Shown: in pieces, positions 12,534 to 21,746 of the stretch
How the letters are laid out: each line of letters opens with the position of its first letter
Numbering within the stretch: the first letter of the stretch is position 1
NCBI RefSeq assembly: GCF_900111555.1
Contig: NZ_FOHZ01000008.1
Location: forward strand, 125,555 to 171,916
DNA from: Marinobacter segnicrescens
GTDB taxonomy: Bacteria; Pseudomonadota; Gammaproteobacteria; Pseudomonadales; Oleiphilaceae
Length of the DNA: 46,362 bases
Direction of reading: 5' to 3'
The notes under the pieces: generated by a model
The model's input: the letters and a program-made list of their open reading frames with translations, nothing else
The model's database searches: none
What the model was told of the DNA's origin: nothing
Program-made: the position numbers and the translations under genes

Positions 12534-13790
12534 ATGTTTAATCGTGATATGAAAATCGCCGGTTTCGATGACGAACTGTGGAACGCCATGCAGGCAGAAG
12601 AGCAGCGCCAGGAAGCGCACATCGAGCTGATCGCGTCTGAAAACTACACCAGCCCGCGGGTGATGGAAGCCCAGGGTAGTGTGCTGACCAACAAATACGC
12701 CGAAGGTTACCCCGGCAAGCGCTACTACGGTGGCTGCGAGTTTGTCGATATCGCCGAGGAACTGGCCATCTCCCGTGCCAAAGAGCTGTTCGGCGCGGCT
12801 TACGCCAACGTGCAGCCCCATTCCGGATCCCAGGCCAACTCTGCCGTATTCATGGCACTGCTCAAGCCGGGTGACACGGTACTGGGTATGAGCCTGGCCC
12901 ACGGCGGTCACCTGACCCACGGTGCTACCGTCAACTTCTCCGGCAAGATCTACAACGCCGTGCAGTATGGCATCAATAACGAGACCGGCCTGATCGATTA
13001 CGATGAGGTTGAAGCGATGGCGGTTGAGCACAAGCCGAAGATGATCATTGCCGGCTTCTCCGCCTACTCGCAGGAGCTGGACTTTGCCCGCTTCCGTGAG
13101 ATCGCCGACAAGGTGGGTGCCTACCTGTTTGTGGACATGGCCCATGTGGCTGGCCTGGTAGCCGCCGGCGTCTATCCGGACCCGGTTCCCCATGCACATG
13201 TGGTGGCGACCACTACCCACAAGACACTGCGCGGTCCCCGTGGTGGCCTGATCCTGGCCTGCGATGATGAAGACCTGCAGAAAAAGCTGAACTCGGCCGT
13301 GTTCCCGGGTGGTCAGGGCGGTCCGCTGATGCACGTCATTGCGGCCAAGGCTGTGTGCTTCAAGGAAGCCATGAGTGATGACTTCAAGACTTACCAGCAG
13401 CAGGTGGTCAAGAACGCCGCCGCCATGGCTGAGGTGTTCATCGAGCGCGGCTATGACGTGGTTTCCGGTGGCACCAAAAACCACCTGTTCCTGGTCAGCC
13501 TGATCAAGCAGGACATTACCGGTAAGGACGCAGACGCCGCCCTGGGTCGCGCCCATATCACCGTCAACAAGAACGCGGTTCCCAACGACCCGCGTTCACC
13601 ATTCGTGACTTCCGGTCTGCGGATCGGTACCCCGGCGGTAACCACCCGCGGCTTCGGTGAGAGCGAATGCCGGCACCTGGCAGGCTGGATGTGCGATATC
13701 CTCGACAACCTGGAAGACGAGGCCACCATTGAGCGGGTTCGTGGACAGGTTGAAGCGGTGTGTGCCCGGTTCCCGGTCTACGCCGGCTAA
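12534..13790 (+). CDS. glyA: Serine hydroxymethyltransferase
   Basis: PLP enzyme interconverting serine and glycine while loading one-carbon units on tetrahydrofolate. 418 residues from ATG 12534 (E. coli 417); the longer frame from 12483 adds a non-conserved GC-rich leader. The PLP lysine is Lys230 in [13 protein letters not shown], and the substrate loop [15 protein letters not shown] is intact. No purR-like site or glycine riboswitch was seen upstream. nrdR begins 66 bp downstream. Confidence 0.97.
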   Translation: MFNRDMKIAGFDDELWNAMQAEEQRQEAHIELIASENYTSPRVMEAQGSVLTNKYAEGYPGKRYYGGCEFVDIAEELAISRAKELFGAAYANVQPHSGSQANSAVFMALLKPGDTVLGMSLAHGGHLTHGATVNFSGKIYNAVQYGINNETGLIDYDEVEAMAVEHKPKMIIAGFSAYSQELDFARFREIADKVGAYLFVDMAHVAGLVAAGVYPDPVPHAHVVATTTHKTLRGPRGGLILACDDEDLQKKLNSAVFPGGQGGPLMHVIAAKAVCFKEAMSDDFKTYQQQVVKNAAAMAEVFIERGYDVVSGGTKNHLFLVSLIKQDITGKDADAALGRAHITVNKNAVPNDPRSPFVTSGLRIGTPAVTTRGFGESECRHLAGWMCDILDNLEDEATIERVRGQVEAVCARFPVYAG

Positions 13791-13856
13791 CAACGGCAGG
13801 AAACCTGCCCGGCCGCTGGTTGATCCGGCGGCCTGTTTCTTTCGGAGCGTCCGATT

Positions 13857-14369
13857 ATGCATTGTCCTTTCTGTGGTGAAGCCGATACCAAGGTGATCGA
13901 CTCCCGGCTGGTGGCCGAGGGTGATCAGGTACGTCGCCGCAGGGAGTGCCTGTCCTGTCGTGAGCGGTTCACTACCTTCGAGAGTGCCGAGCTGGTAATG
14001 CCCCGGGTGGTCAAGCAGGACGGCACCCGTCAGCCCTTCGACGAGGAGAAGCTGCGGGCCGGTTTGATGAAGGCACTGGAAAAGCGTCCGGTCGGTATCG
14101 AGCAGATTGACGCCGCCCTTAACCGTATCAAATATCGACTGAGGGCAACCGGCGAGCGGGAAGTGAAGTCCATGACCCTCGGGGAAGAGGTGATGACCGA
14201 GTTGCGTCAGTTGGACAAGGTGGCCTACGTACGCTTTGCATCGGTTTATCGCAGCTTCCAGGACGTCAACGAATTCAAGGAGGAAATCGAGCGGCTGTCG
14301 GATGGCGCCGACCCGGCGGATGTGGCCAGGGCCCTGGCTGACCGGGATACATCGAAAGGTTCTTCATGA
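13857..14369 (+). CDS. nrdR: Transcriptional repressor NrdR
   Basis: Nucleotide-sensing repressor of ribonucleotide reductase genes. 170 residues, slightly longer at the C-terminus than many orthologues (about 150). Zinc ribbon CPFC (Cys3, Cys6) and CLSC (Cys31, Cys34), then an ATP-cone domain (about 49-139). A GGAG-type site precedes the ATG. Its stop overlaps the ribD start by 4 nt (ATGA), so it is translationally coupled to the riboflavin operon, the usual arrangement in gammaproteobacteria. Confidence 0.96.
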   Translation: MHCPFCGEADTKVIDSRLVAEGDQVRRRRECLSCRERFTTFESAELVMPRVVKQDGTRQPFDEEKLRAGLMKALEKRPVGIEQIDAALNRIKYRLRATGEREVKSMTLGEEVMTELRQLDKVAYVRFASVYRSFQDVNEFKEEIERLSDGADPADVARALADRDTSKGSS

Positions 14370-15511
14370 CACCCGTTCAGGACACCGCTCTGATGGCCCG
14401 GGCCATACAACTGGCCTGGCGCGGTCGTTATTCGACCCATCCCAATCCCCGCGTAGGCTGCGTGATCGCCCGTGGCGACCTGGTGCTGGGAGAGGGTTGG
14501 CACGAACGCGCCGGAGAGGCCCATGCTGAAGTGCGGGCCCTGAGCCAGGCGGGCCCGGATGCCCGGGGCGCGACCGCCTATGTGACCCTGGAACCCTGCA
14601 GCCACTTCGGTCGAACGCCGCCCTGTTCCCGGGCGCTGATTGATGCCGGCGTGGCCCGGGTAGTGGTGGCCAGTGAAGACCCCAATCCCACCGTCTCCGG
14701 GCGGGGCCTGCAGCAGTTGCGGGACGCCGGTATCCGGGTCAAGGACGGGGTGCTGCGGGAAGAGGCGGCAAAGCTGAACCCGGGTTTTCTCAAGCGCATG
14801 CGCTCCGGGCGGCCCTGGGTTCGACTCAAGATTGCCTCAAGCCTGGATGGCCGCACCGCCATGGCCTCGGGCGAGAGCAAGTGGATCACCGGGGCGGAGT
14901 CCCGCAGCGATGTACAACGGCTGCGGGCCATGAGTGATGCGATCCTTACCGGGGTCAACACGGTGTTGGTGGATGACCCCTCCCTGACCGTGCGACGCAA
15001 TGAGCTGGGGAATATTGGTCAGGCCACCGAGCCATCGCGGCAGCCCCTGCGATTGATTGCCGACCGGGACGCCCGCACGCCCCCGACGGCGAAAATCCTC
15101 CAGGGTGGTGATGTACATCTGTTCTGTTCTGAGGAGGCCTTGTCCACGGGTCCGGCACAGGATCTGTCGGCCCTTGGTGTAACACTGAATGGCGTAGGCT
15201 GGCAGGACAGCGGGGTCAACCTCGGGCAGTTGCTGGACCGGCTGGGCGAGCTTGGCGTTAATGAATTGCTGGTGGAAGCGGGGCCGACCCTGGCGGGGGG
15301 CTTTATCGTGGAAGGACTGGTGGACGAACTCTGGCTCTACCAGGCGCCCATTTTCCTGGGCAGTGAAGGCCGGCCTACCGCAAGGCTGCCCTTTAACGAC
15401 ATGTGTGAAAAAATTGAATGGCTGGTCACCGATCGTCGCCAGTTGGGGGTGGATACCCGGCTAATACTGACGCCCAAGGTGCTCGCGCCGAATCTCTCTG
15501 CCGTTGACTGA
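14366..15511 (+). CDS. ribD: Riboflavin biosynthesis bifunctional deaminase/reductase RibD
   Basis: Carries out the second and third steps of riboflavin synthesis: deamination of the diaminopyrimidine, then NADPH reduction of the ribosyl chain. 381 residues. The zinc deaminase domain (1-145) has His53-Ala-Glu55 and the cysteines of [12 protein letters not shown] (Cys78, Cys87). The reductase domain (about 150-381) starts at [17 protein letters not shown]. It overlaps nrdR by 4 nt. The gene after it is ribBA; the riboflavin synthase gene that often lies here is absent. Confidence 0.96.
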   Translation: MTPVQDTALMARAIQLAWRGRYSTHPNPRVGCVIARGDLVLGEGWHERAGEAHAEVRALSQAGPDARGATAYVTLEPCSHFGRTPPCSRALIDAGVARVVVASEDPNPTVSGRGLQQLRDAGIRVKDGVLREEAAKLNPGFLKRMRSGRPWVRLKIASSLDGRTAMASGESKWITGAESRSDVQRLRAMSDAILTGVNTVLVDDPSLTVRRNELGNIGQATEPSRQPLRLIADRDARTPPTAKILQGGDVHLFCSEEALSTGPAQDLSALGVTLNGVGWQDSGVNLGQLLDRLGELGVNELLVEAGPTLAGGFIVEGLVDELWLYQAPIFLGSEGRPTARLPFNDMCEKIEWLVTDRRQLGVDTRLILTPKVLAPNLSAVD

Positions 15512-15579
15512 ACTCTTCGGCAGACCCATGCATTAACACCGCGGCGATCTGACCGATTTGCCGGGAGGTTGTGGAAACT

Positions 15580-16698
15580 ATGGCACTGAACAGCGTTGAA
15601 GAGATCATCGAGGATATTCGTCAGGGCAAGATGGTGATCCTGATGGATGATGAAGACCGGGAAAACGAGGGCGACCTGGTGATGGCGGCAGAGCACTGCA
15701 CGCCGGAAGCCATCAACTTCATGGCCCGTTTCGGCCGTGGCCTGATCTGTATGCCTATGACCCGGCAGCGTTGCGAGCAGCTGGGGCTGCCGCTCATGGT
15801 CCAGAGCAATCATTCCGGTTTCGGCACCAAGTTCACCCTGTCTATCGAGGCGGCCGTCGGTGTGACCACCGGTATCTCCGCTGCGGACCGTGCCCGCACC
15901 GTTCAGGCGGCTGTAGCCCGTAACGCGAAGGCCTCCGACCTGGTGCAACCTGGCCATATCTTCCCGTTGATGTCGGATCCGGGTGGTGTATTGAGCCGGG
16001 CTGGCCATACCGAGGCTTCCTGCGACCTGGCAGCCCTGGCAGGTTGCGAGCCGGCCGGTGTGATCTGTGAGATCATGAACGATGATGGTTCCATGGCCCG
16101 CCGCCAGGACCTGGAAAAGTTCGCGCAGCAGCATGGCCTCAAGATCGGTACCATCGCCGACCTGATCCACTACCGCACCATGAACGAGCGTACCATCGAG
16201 TGCGTGGAAGAGTACGACCTGGACACCGAATACGGCGTGTTCAGCCTGCGTACCTACAAGGACAGCATCCAGGGTGCCACGCACCTGGCCCTGGTAATGG
16301 GTGATGTGAAGGCCGACGAGCCCACCCTGGTGCGGGTCCACGTCACTGACACCCTTCGCGACCTTCTGGGTGCCCGGCGTAAGGGCTCCCACAGCTGGCC
16401 CCTGCACCACGCCATGGAAAAGGTGGCAGAAGAGGGCAAGGGTGTGGTGGTGCTGCTTAACAGCGCCGAAGACAGCTACAACCTTGAAGACCGCATTCAC
16501 GAGTTCTTCGGGGAAGGCCCCGCCAAGGCGGGCAAGGGTGGCAGCTCCGGCGTCTACTTCACCGTTGGCACGGGCTCGCAGATCCTGCGGGATTGCGGCG
16601 TTGGCCAGATGCGCCTGTTGAGCGCACCGATCAAGTTCTCCGCCATTTCCGGGTTCGACCTGGAAGTGGTGGAATACGTACCCTATACCGGCGACTGA
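15580..16698 (+). CDS. ribBA: 3,4-dihydroxy-2-butanone-4-phosphate synthase with degenerate GTP cyclohydrolase II-like domain
   Basis: Makes the four-carbon riboflavin precursor from ribulose 5-phosphate. 372 residues from ATG 15580, GGGAGG site upstream; a GTG at 15571 lies too close to that site. The DHBP synthase domain (1-205) is intact: acidic loop [10 protein letters not shown] (23-32) and RAGHTEA (140-146). Residues 208-372 align in position with GTP cyclohydrolase II, but the segment that should carry the zinc site (C-x2-GD...C-x-C) reads [20 protein letters not shown] at 251-270 with no cysteine. That half is probably not a cyclohydrolase, so a separate ribA is expected elsewhere. 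As I recall, some pseudomonads have a similar protein. Confidence 0.93.
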   Translation: MALNSVEEIIEDIRQGKMVILMDDEDRENEGDLVMAAEHCTPEAINFMARFGRGLICMPMTRQRCEQLGLPLMVQSNHSGFGTKFTLSIEAAVGVTTGISAADRARTVQAAVARNAKASDLVQPGHIFPLMSDPGGVLSRAGHTEASCDLAALAGCEPAGVICEIMNDDGSMARRQDLEKFAQQHGLKIGTIADLIHYRTMNERTIECVEEYDLDTEYGVFSLRTYKDSIQGATHLALVMGDVKADEPTLVRVHVTDTLRDLLGARRKGSHSWPLHHAMEKVAEEGKGVVVLLNSAEDSYNLEDRIHEFFGEGPAKAGKGGSSGVYFTVGTGSQILRDCGVGQMRLLSAPIKFSAISGFDLEVVEYVPYTGD

Positions 16699-16758
16699 GT
16701 GTCGTCGGAATCACGAATCCACAGACAGCGGGGCACAGGCCCCGGTACGGGATAGAGA

Positions 16759-17235
16759 ATGGCAGATATCAAGGTAATTGAAGGTGATTTCCGGCAGTGC
16801 AGCGGGCGCTATGCGCTGGTAGTGGGCCGGTTCAACGGTTTTGTAGTGGAAAGCCTGGTAGAAGGCGCGGTGGATACACTGCGGCGTCACGGCATCGCCG
16901 ACGATGACATTACCATCGTCCGTGTGCCGGGTGCCTATGAAATGCCACTGGCGGTGAAGCGGGTAGCCGAAACCGGTGATTACAGCGCGATCATCGCCCT
17001 GGGCGCGGTCATCCGTGGTGGAACACCGCACTTTGACTATGTGGCCGGTGAGGCCTCCAGTGGCCTGGGCGCCGTCAGCCTGGAAACCGATGTACCGGTG
17101 ACCTTCGGTGTACTGACGGTGGACTCCATCGAGCAGGCTATTGAGCGCTCCGGCACCAAGGCCGGCAACAAGGGCGCAGAAGCCGCCATCACCGCGCTGG
17201 AGATGGTCAGCCTGTTCAACAAGCTGGGTGAGTGA
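16759..17235 (+). CDS. ribH: 6,7-dimethyl-8-ribityllumazine synthase
   Basis: Condenses the RibD-pathway pyrimidine with DHBP to lumazine, the penultimate step of riboflavin synthesis; forms an icosahedral or pentameric shell. 158 residues. Active-site loop [17 protein letters not shown] contains the general acid/base His91. Its stop overlaps the nusB start by one base (TGATG), so translation is coupled. No other lumazine synthase is seen in the window. Confidence 0.96.
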   Translation: MADIKVIEGDFRQCSGRYALVVGRFNGFVVESLVEGAVDTLRRHGIADDDITIVRVPGAYEMPLAVKRVAETGDYSAIIALGAVIRGGTPHFDYVAGEASSGLGAVSLETDVPVTFGVLTVDSIEQAIERSGTKAGNKGAEAAITALEMVSLFNKLGE

Positions 17236-17720
17236 TGAGCGAACAGGATACTGCCAACCCGTCTGAGCCGGCCCCCTCCGGTCAGCCCAGGGCCGGCGAT
17301 CGCCGGCGGGCCCGGGCCCTTGCACTGCAGGCCCTGTACCACAGGCATTTCAGCAAGAGCCCGATCAGCGATATTGAAGCCGAGTTCATGGTCGACAATG
17401 ACATGAGCAAGGTGGATTCAGCCTACTTCCGGGACCTCATTCGCGGTGTGCACCGGGAACAGGCCGAGCTGGACCGCCTGATTGAGCCGTTCCTGGATCG
17501 CTCACTGGCGGAGGTGGACCCGATCGAACTGGCGATCGTTCGCCTGGGTGCCTATGAGCTCAAGAGCCGTATTGATGTGCCCTACCGGGTGGTCATCAAC
17601 GAGGGCATTGAACTGGCCAAGCGTTTCGGCGGTACTGAGGGACACAAGTTCGTCAACAGCCTGCTGGACAAGCTCAGCCAGCGTCTGCGCCTGGCGGAAA
17701 CCCGTTCGCGGCAGGGTTGA
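17235..17720 (+). CDS. nusB: Transcription antitermination factor NusB
   Basis: All-helical RNA-binding factor that, with NusE/S10, binds boxA in rRNA leaders. 161 residues; start ATG 17235 overlaps the ribH stop by 1 nt. A short basic, Pro-rich N-terminal extension precedes the core that begins at [14 protein letters not shown]; the C-terminal block [25 protein letters not shown] is characteristic. The ribH-nusB pairing is conserved across proteobacteria. Confidence 0.96.
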   Translation: MSEQDTANPSEPAPSGQPRAGDRRRARALALQALYHRHFSKSPISDIEAEFMVDNDMSKVDSAYFRDLIRGVHREQAELDRLIEPFLDRSLAEVDPIELAIVRLGAYELKSRIDVPYRVVINEGIELAKRFGGTEGHKFVNSLLDKLSQRLRLAETRSRQG

Positions 17721-17729
17721 TCGTCTGCG

Positions 17730-18677
17730 ATGGGTGAGTTCGAGCTGATCGGCCGTCTGTTCCGGCCGCTGGCTGAGATCACCCGACAAGAAGGCGTGCT
17801 GCTCGGCCCCGGTGATGATTGCGCCATCCAACGGGTGCCCGCCGGGCATGACCTGGTGTTCTCGGTAGATACCCTTGTCGAGGGGGTGCATTTTCCCGGT
17901 CAATACGATCCCGCCCGCCTTGGCTGGCGGGCGCTGGCTGTTGCAGTCAGTGACCTGGCGGCCATGGGGGCTGACCCGGTATGTTACACCCTGGCCCTGA
18001 CGCTGCCTGACGCGGACGAAGCCTGGGTTGCTGCCCTGGTATCCGGGCTGCGGGAGGCCTCCCTGGCATTTGGAGTTGCCCTGGCGGGGGGCGACATCAC
18101 CCGCGGACCATTGACCCTTACGTTGCAGGTCCATGGTGTTGTGCCGGAAGGGCAGGGTATTCTGCGTAGTGGTGCGCGCCCGGGCGACCTGGTGGCTGTA
18201 ACCGGCCCCCTTGGTGGCGCAGCAGCAGCGCTGGAATGGCTGGATGATCCGCAACCGCCCAGTTCGGTAAGCCCTCTCCTGGATTGTTACCATCGTCCCG
18301 TACCGAAGATCGATACAGGCCGTCGCCTTCGCGGCGTTGCCTCTGCAGCCATTGATATTTCGGATGGCCTGGCGGCAGACCTGGGGCATATCCTGGAAGC
18401 TTCCGGGGTGGGCGCCTGGCTGGAGGCCGCAGCAATACCCCGGCGCTATGGGATTGCCGAAGCCAGCCTCGAACAGGCGTTGTATGGTGGGGATGACTAT
18501 CAGCTTTGCGTCACCCTGCCATCCCCGGCCCTGCCCATGCTACCGGGCGACGTTTCAAAGAGTCTCCACGTTATCGGGGAGATCCGCAGTGCTGAGGGCC
18601 TTTACCTGCAACACCCCGATGGCGCCAGGGAATTGTTAACCACCGGCACCGGTTACGATCACTTCAAGACAGAATAA
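17730..18677 (+). CDS. thiL: Thiamine-monophosphate kinase
   Basis: ATP-dependent phosphorylation of thiamine monophosphate to the active diphosphate. 315 residues, AIRS-like fold. The metal/nucleotide motifs are GPGDDCAI (near 26), VDTLVEGVHF (near 46), SDLAAMGA and GGDITRGP. Only 9 bp separate it from nusB and 12 bp from pgpA, so it belongs to the same operon. Confidence 0.95.
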   Translation: MGEFELIGRLFRPLAEITRQEGVLLGPGDDCAIQRVPAGHDLVFSVDTLVEGVHFPGQYDPARLGWRALAVAVSDLAAMGADPVCYTLALTLPDADEAWVAALVSGLREASLAFGVALAGGDITRGPLTLTLQVHGVVPEGQGILRSGARPGDLVAVTGPLGGAAAALEWLDDPQPPSSVSPLLDCYHRPVPKIDTGRRLRGVASAAIDISDGLAADLGHILEASGVGAWLEAAAIPRRYGIAEASLEQALYGGDDYQLCVTLPSPALPMLPGDVSKSLHVIGEIRSAEGLYLQHPDGARELLTTGTGYDHFKTE

Positions 18678-18689
18678 ACGGACGCTTCC

Positions 18690-19214
18690 ATGAGCGAGAA
18701 TTACCAGGAGTCGACCGAGGAACCGGTTCTTATCCTGCCGCCGGGCTTTTTGCGCAATCCGGCGCACCTTGCTGCCTTTGGCTTCGGTAGTGGTGCCGTA
18801 CCCCGGGCGCCGGGCACATGGGGAAGCCTGGCAGCCATACCCATGTGGTATCCCATCGCCCAGCTGCCTGAACCGGTTTACTGGAGTGTCGTACTGGCGG
18901 CGTTCCTGGCGGGTGTCTGGCTGTGCGGTTACACGTCACGGTCGCTGAAAGTGCACGACCATGGCGGTATCGTCTGGGACGAGTTTGTGGGTATGTGGGT
19001 CGTGCTGGGGTTCTTCCCGGAGACCTGGTACGGGGTTTTACTGTGCTTTGTCGCGTTCCGCCTGTTTGATGTCTGGAAGCCATGGCCCATCAGCTGGGTG
19101 GACGAGCGGGCCCCCGGCGGGTTCGGAATCATGGTCGACGATGTGCTGGCGGCAGTGATGGCGCTGGCTGTTGTCTGGGCAGCCGAACTCTGGCTGATGC
19201 CCGGGCTGTTATAG
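18690..19214 (+). CDS. pgpA: Phosphatidylglycerophosphatase A
   Basis: Dephosphorylates phosphatidylglycerophosphate to phosphatidylglycerol at the inner membrane. 174 residues. Family motifs: GSGAVPRAPGTWGSL, the acidic VWDEFVGMW, and FRLFDVWKPWPI; several hydrophobic helices. Last gene of the nrdR-rib-nusB-thiL operon; no clear terminator is visible downstream. It converges on the small minus-strand gene ending at 19270. Confidence 0.95.
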   Translation: MSENYQESTEEPVLILPPGFLRNPAHLAAFGFGSGAVPRAPGTWGSLAAIPMWYPIAQLPEPVYWSVVLAAFLAGVWLCGYTSRSLKVHDHGGIVWDEFVGMWVVLGFFPETWYGVLLCFVAFRLFDVWKPWPISWVDERAPGGFGIMVDDVLAAVMALAVVWAAELWLMPGLL

Positions 19215-19269
19215 TGAAAGAGGGGAGGACCTGGCTCGTCCCTGGCCAAGGTTTATGTCCTGAGCTATC

Positions 19270-19482
19270 TCAGTGAATCCGCATTTCGCGCGACTCTGCC
19301 GGTAGCATGTTGATGACATGAAGGAACCGCTTGAGGCCGATTTCCGCCCTTTCCCGTGTTGCAAAGGGGCCACTGTCGAACCCTTCCCGGGTGGTAAAGT
19401 ACCATTTGCCGCCCACACAGAAGAAACGGCTGCTGCGGAACGGCGTTGGGCCGGATTCGCCTGTGCGAATGTTGGTATCCAT
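19270..19482 (-). CDS. Small DUF6316-like protein
   Basis: 70 residues from ATG 19482, with an AGGAGG site about 6 bp upstream; a longer frame from 19522 has no better support. The core FRSSRFFCVGGKWYFTTREG followed by GPFATRERAE resembles the DUF6316 family of pseudomonads and marine gammaproteobacteria as I recall it. No function is known, and there is no signal peptide or membrane segment. The Trp/Tyr/Phe-rich sheet-like core resembles small binding modules, which is only a guess. It lies alone between pgpA and a lipoprotein gene. Confidence 0.7.
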   Translation of the reverse strand: MDTNIRTGESGPTPFRSSRFFCVGGKWYFTTREGFDSGPFATRERAEIGLKRFLHVINMLPAESREMRIH

Positions 19483-19777
19483 CGTTGCCTCCTACTACTT
19501 GCCTGTGGACAGGTTTAGCCATGCGCCGGAGAAATTACCCTGTTCGTGACCCGAGCCACCAATAGCCTTGGCAAACAGCTTTTTGAAGGCGCATTGCATA
19601 AAGCTAACCCATTTTCTGCCGAATTCAACACTTTTTTACAATTCGACCAGTCCAGCGTTTTGGATCACACACTTGCGCAAGGCCGGAGCAGTGGTCAGAA
19701 TGCCTGCATTGACATTGTGGGCACCGGAAAGGCCACCGGTGACCCTTGCCTGAAAGCCACCCATGGAGAATGACCGA

Positions 19778-20494
19778 ATGTTTGCAAGGCTGAAAAAGCT
19801 TTCCCCTGTCGGGCTGAGACAGCTCACCGTCGTGCTGGCAATCTTCGCTATCGCTGGCTGTAGCTCTACCGGGGTGTCACGGGTCAAAACCTACGACGGC
19901 GGTTCGTCGATTGGCGGTGTCGCGGTACTGAAAGCGCCATCCACCATCAAGGTCCAGGAGGTGAACGGTCGTGAAGTGGGTAATTTCCTGCTGGAAGACC
20001 TGGCGCTGGACTATGAGTTGCAACCGGGGCAAAACATCGTCGTGTTTACCCACAAGACCATATGGGCCAAGAGCGGCGTGGTCCAGGACGGTGAATCGGC
20101 TGTCCATGTGGTGGAGACCGGGCCGCAGCAGGTAGTGATTGATGCCCGTGCTGGCCAGGAGTACCGCTTCGATATCCCTGAGGTGAATAATCGCCGGGAA
20201 GCCGAGCGTTTGGCTGCTGACTTCAGTGTTGCAGTCCTTGCCGCCGGTGGCGGCACCGTGGCCCGGTCACAGCCATTCGAAGGTTATCCACAACAGCCGC
20301 AAATGGCCGGGCCTGCCCAGGTGGTGACTCCGTCGCAGCCATATTCTCCCCAGGCCGGTCAGCCGGCGCCGGTCTATCAGGGTGGCCAGAGTGGTCCGGG
20401 TTCCCGTGTTGAAACCCTGGAAGCCCTCAAGATGCTCTGGGAGCGCGCCAGCGGTGATGAAAAGCGTGAGTTCCTGCGTTGGGCGTTTGACTAA
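19778..20494 (+). CDS. Lipoprotein with DUF2057-like domain
   Basis: 238 residues from ATG 19778, which has a GGAG site 8-9 bp upstream; an alternative ATG at 19763 adds 5 residues and has a weaker site. Signal peptide with lipobox AIAGC (Cys28), so a lipid-anchored envelope protein. The region after it (about 45-155), with APSTIKVQEVNGREV and LELQPGQNIVVF-like segments, resembles the DUF2057/YccT family. The C-terminus is a Pro/Gln/Gly-rich low-complexity linker followed by a charged helix ending in EKREFLRWAFD. Function unknown. It ends 4 nt past the end of the convergent LysR gene. Confidence 0.75.
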   Translation: MFARLKKLSPVGLRQLTVVLAIFAIAGCSSTGVSRVKTYDGGSSIGGVAVLKAPSTIKVQEVNGREVGNFLLEDLALDYELQPGQNIVVFTHKTIWAKSGVVQDGESAVHVVETGPQQVVIDARAGQEYRFDIPEVNNRREAERLAADFSVAVLAAGGGTVARSQPFEGYPQQPQMAGPAQVVTPSQPYSPQAGQPAPVYQGGQSGPGSRVETLEALKMLWERASGDEKREFLRWAFD

Positions 20495-21420
20495 CCCTCT
20501 GGCGTTTCCCCGGTATCCAGCCAGTCCCGGTACACCCCGGGCTGGCTGAGCCTCTCCCAGAACCATTCCAGTGCCTTGCCCTGTTCGTCGTTTCGCCGTG
20601 CAATATGCACCGGTATCGGATCCCTGGGCAGCTCCACCTCACAGATCACCAGCGAGCCTTCTTCCAGCTGTCTACGGATCCGGTGTCGTGGCAGCCAGCC
20701 CACTCCTAGACCTGCTTCCTGCAGTGCGATCTTCTGATCGATATTTGACACCGTCAGGGTCTGCTGGCGCCGGAAGATACCGGCACTGCCTGGCGGCAGG
20801 TTCCGTGAGCTGTCCGCTGCCACGGCGGCTGGATAGCGGGCGATGTCCCGTTCGCTGAGCGTTCCCTGCTGGCTGACCAGCGGGTGGTGTGCTGAAACGG
20901 CGAACACGAAGGGGACCCGCCCCAGGCTTCGGGTGGTAAAGGCCCCGGCTGGCCGGCTCACCTGGTCGGCGCCAATGGCCAGGTCTATCCTGCGGCTTTG
21001 CAGGGCGTCCCAGGTGCCAGCAAACACCTCTTCGACCAGCTGCACTTCCACCGGCAAACCCAACTCGTAGAACTCACGGATTGTGGGAAACAGGGCTTCC
21101 GCGGGCAACAACGAGTTGAATCCTATTCGTAGCCGGGTTTCCCAGCCCTGGGCGACCTGGCGCGTGGTGTGAGCCAGGGTCTCGGTAGCTTCCAGTAACG
21201 CCCGTCCCTCATTGAGCAGATAGCGCCCCGCTGGTGTCAGGGTGGCACGATGACCGCTGCGGTCAAAGATTTCCACGTCCAGGTCCTCTTCCAGCTTCTG
21301 GACGGTATAGCTGATGGCGGAAGGCACCCGGAACAGTTCACCGGCAGCGCCGGCAAAGCTGCCTTTGCGGTCAATGGCGTCGAGGACTTTCAGGGCGTCG
21401 ATGGTAATGGCTGTATGCAT
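20491..21420 (-). CDS. LysR-family regulator, YhaJ-like
   Basis: 309 residues. Winged HTH at about 6-65 (ALKVLDAIDRKGSFAGAAGE), followed by the LysR effector domain. The N-terminal sequence strongly recalls E. coli YhaJ (LDAIDRRGSFAAAA, LSYTMQKLEEELDV, FDRSGHR). In E. coli yhaJ lies close to yqjG, and here the gene is divergent from a yqjG homologue across a 326-bp gap. Control of that reductase is therefore the likely job. YhaJ is reported to respond to quinone-like or nitroaromatic breakdown products, which fits. Family assignment is firm; the specific target is inferred. Confidence 0.88.
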   Translation of the reverse strand: MHTAITIDALKVLDAIDRKGSFAGAAGELFRVPSAISYTVQKLEEDLDVEIFDRSGHRATLTPAGRYLLNEGRALLEATETLAHTTRQVAQGWETRLRIGFNSLLPAEALFPTIREFYELGLPVEVQLVEEVFAGTWDALQSRRIDLAIGADQVSRPAGAFTTRSLGRVPFVFAVSAHHPLVSQQGTLSERDIARYPAAVAADSSRNLPPGSAGIFRRQQTLTVSNIDQKIALQEAGLGVGWLPRHRIRRQLEEGSLVICEVELPRDPIPVHIARRNDEQGKALEWFWERLSQPGVYRDWLDTGETPEG

Positions 21421-21513
21421 GATCGAATTATCTGAAGGTGATGGCCAGAATTGCTTGCTTGGAGCGTAGCAGGGTGGTGGCTAAGCTGTCTGCTATTGGT
21501 TAATGACTTTTTC

Positions 21514-21722
21514 AGCCACGGAATCCACGGAAGGACACGGAAAGAAAAAGAAAGAATGAAAGGATTTTAGCCACGAAATCCACTAAATCCACGAAACGAC
21601 AGGCCCGGAGCTTCCCGTAAGACTTTGAGTTGCTGGTTTTATTTCGTGGGTTTAGTGGATTTCGTGGCCGATATTTTCCTTATCTTTTTGTTTTTCCGTG
21701 TTCTTCCGTGGGTTCCGTGGCT
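21514..21722. repeat. Nested inverted repeat in the LysR-yqjG divergent gap
   Basis: Outer arms 21514-21545 and 21691-21722 (AGCCACGGAATCCACGG... against its complement) pair over about 32 bp with a few mismatches. Inner arms 21570-21596 and 21642-21668 (GCCACGAAATCCACTAAA...) pair over 27 bp with one mismatch. The loop is about 45 bp. The same family is at 11998-12296, and a partial copy lies at 32455-32510. It occupies most of the non-coding gap 21421-21746. Confidence 0.9.
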
Positions 21723-21746
21723 AAAACCGAAATAGGGGTAGCAACG

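Noticed and set aside
15512..15579. FMN riboswitch before ribBA
   Set aside because: The gap is only 68 bp and lacks the conserved helices.
19546..19773. 75-codon plus-strand ORF before the lipoprotein gene
   Set aside because: No ribosome site, no coding-like composition, overlaps the lipoprotein start.
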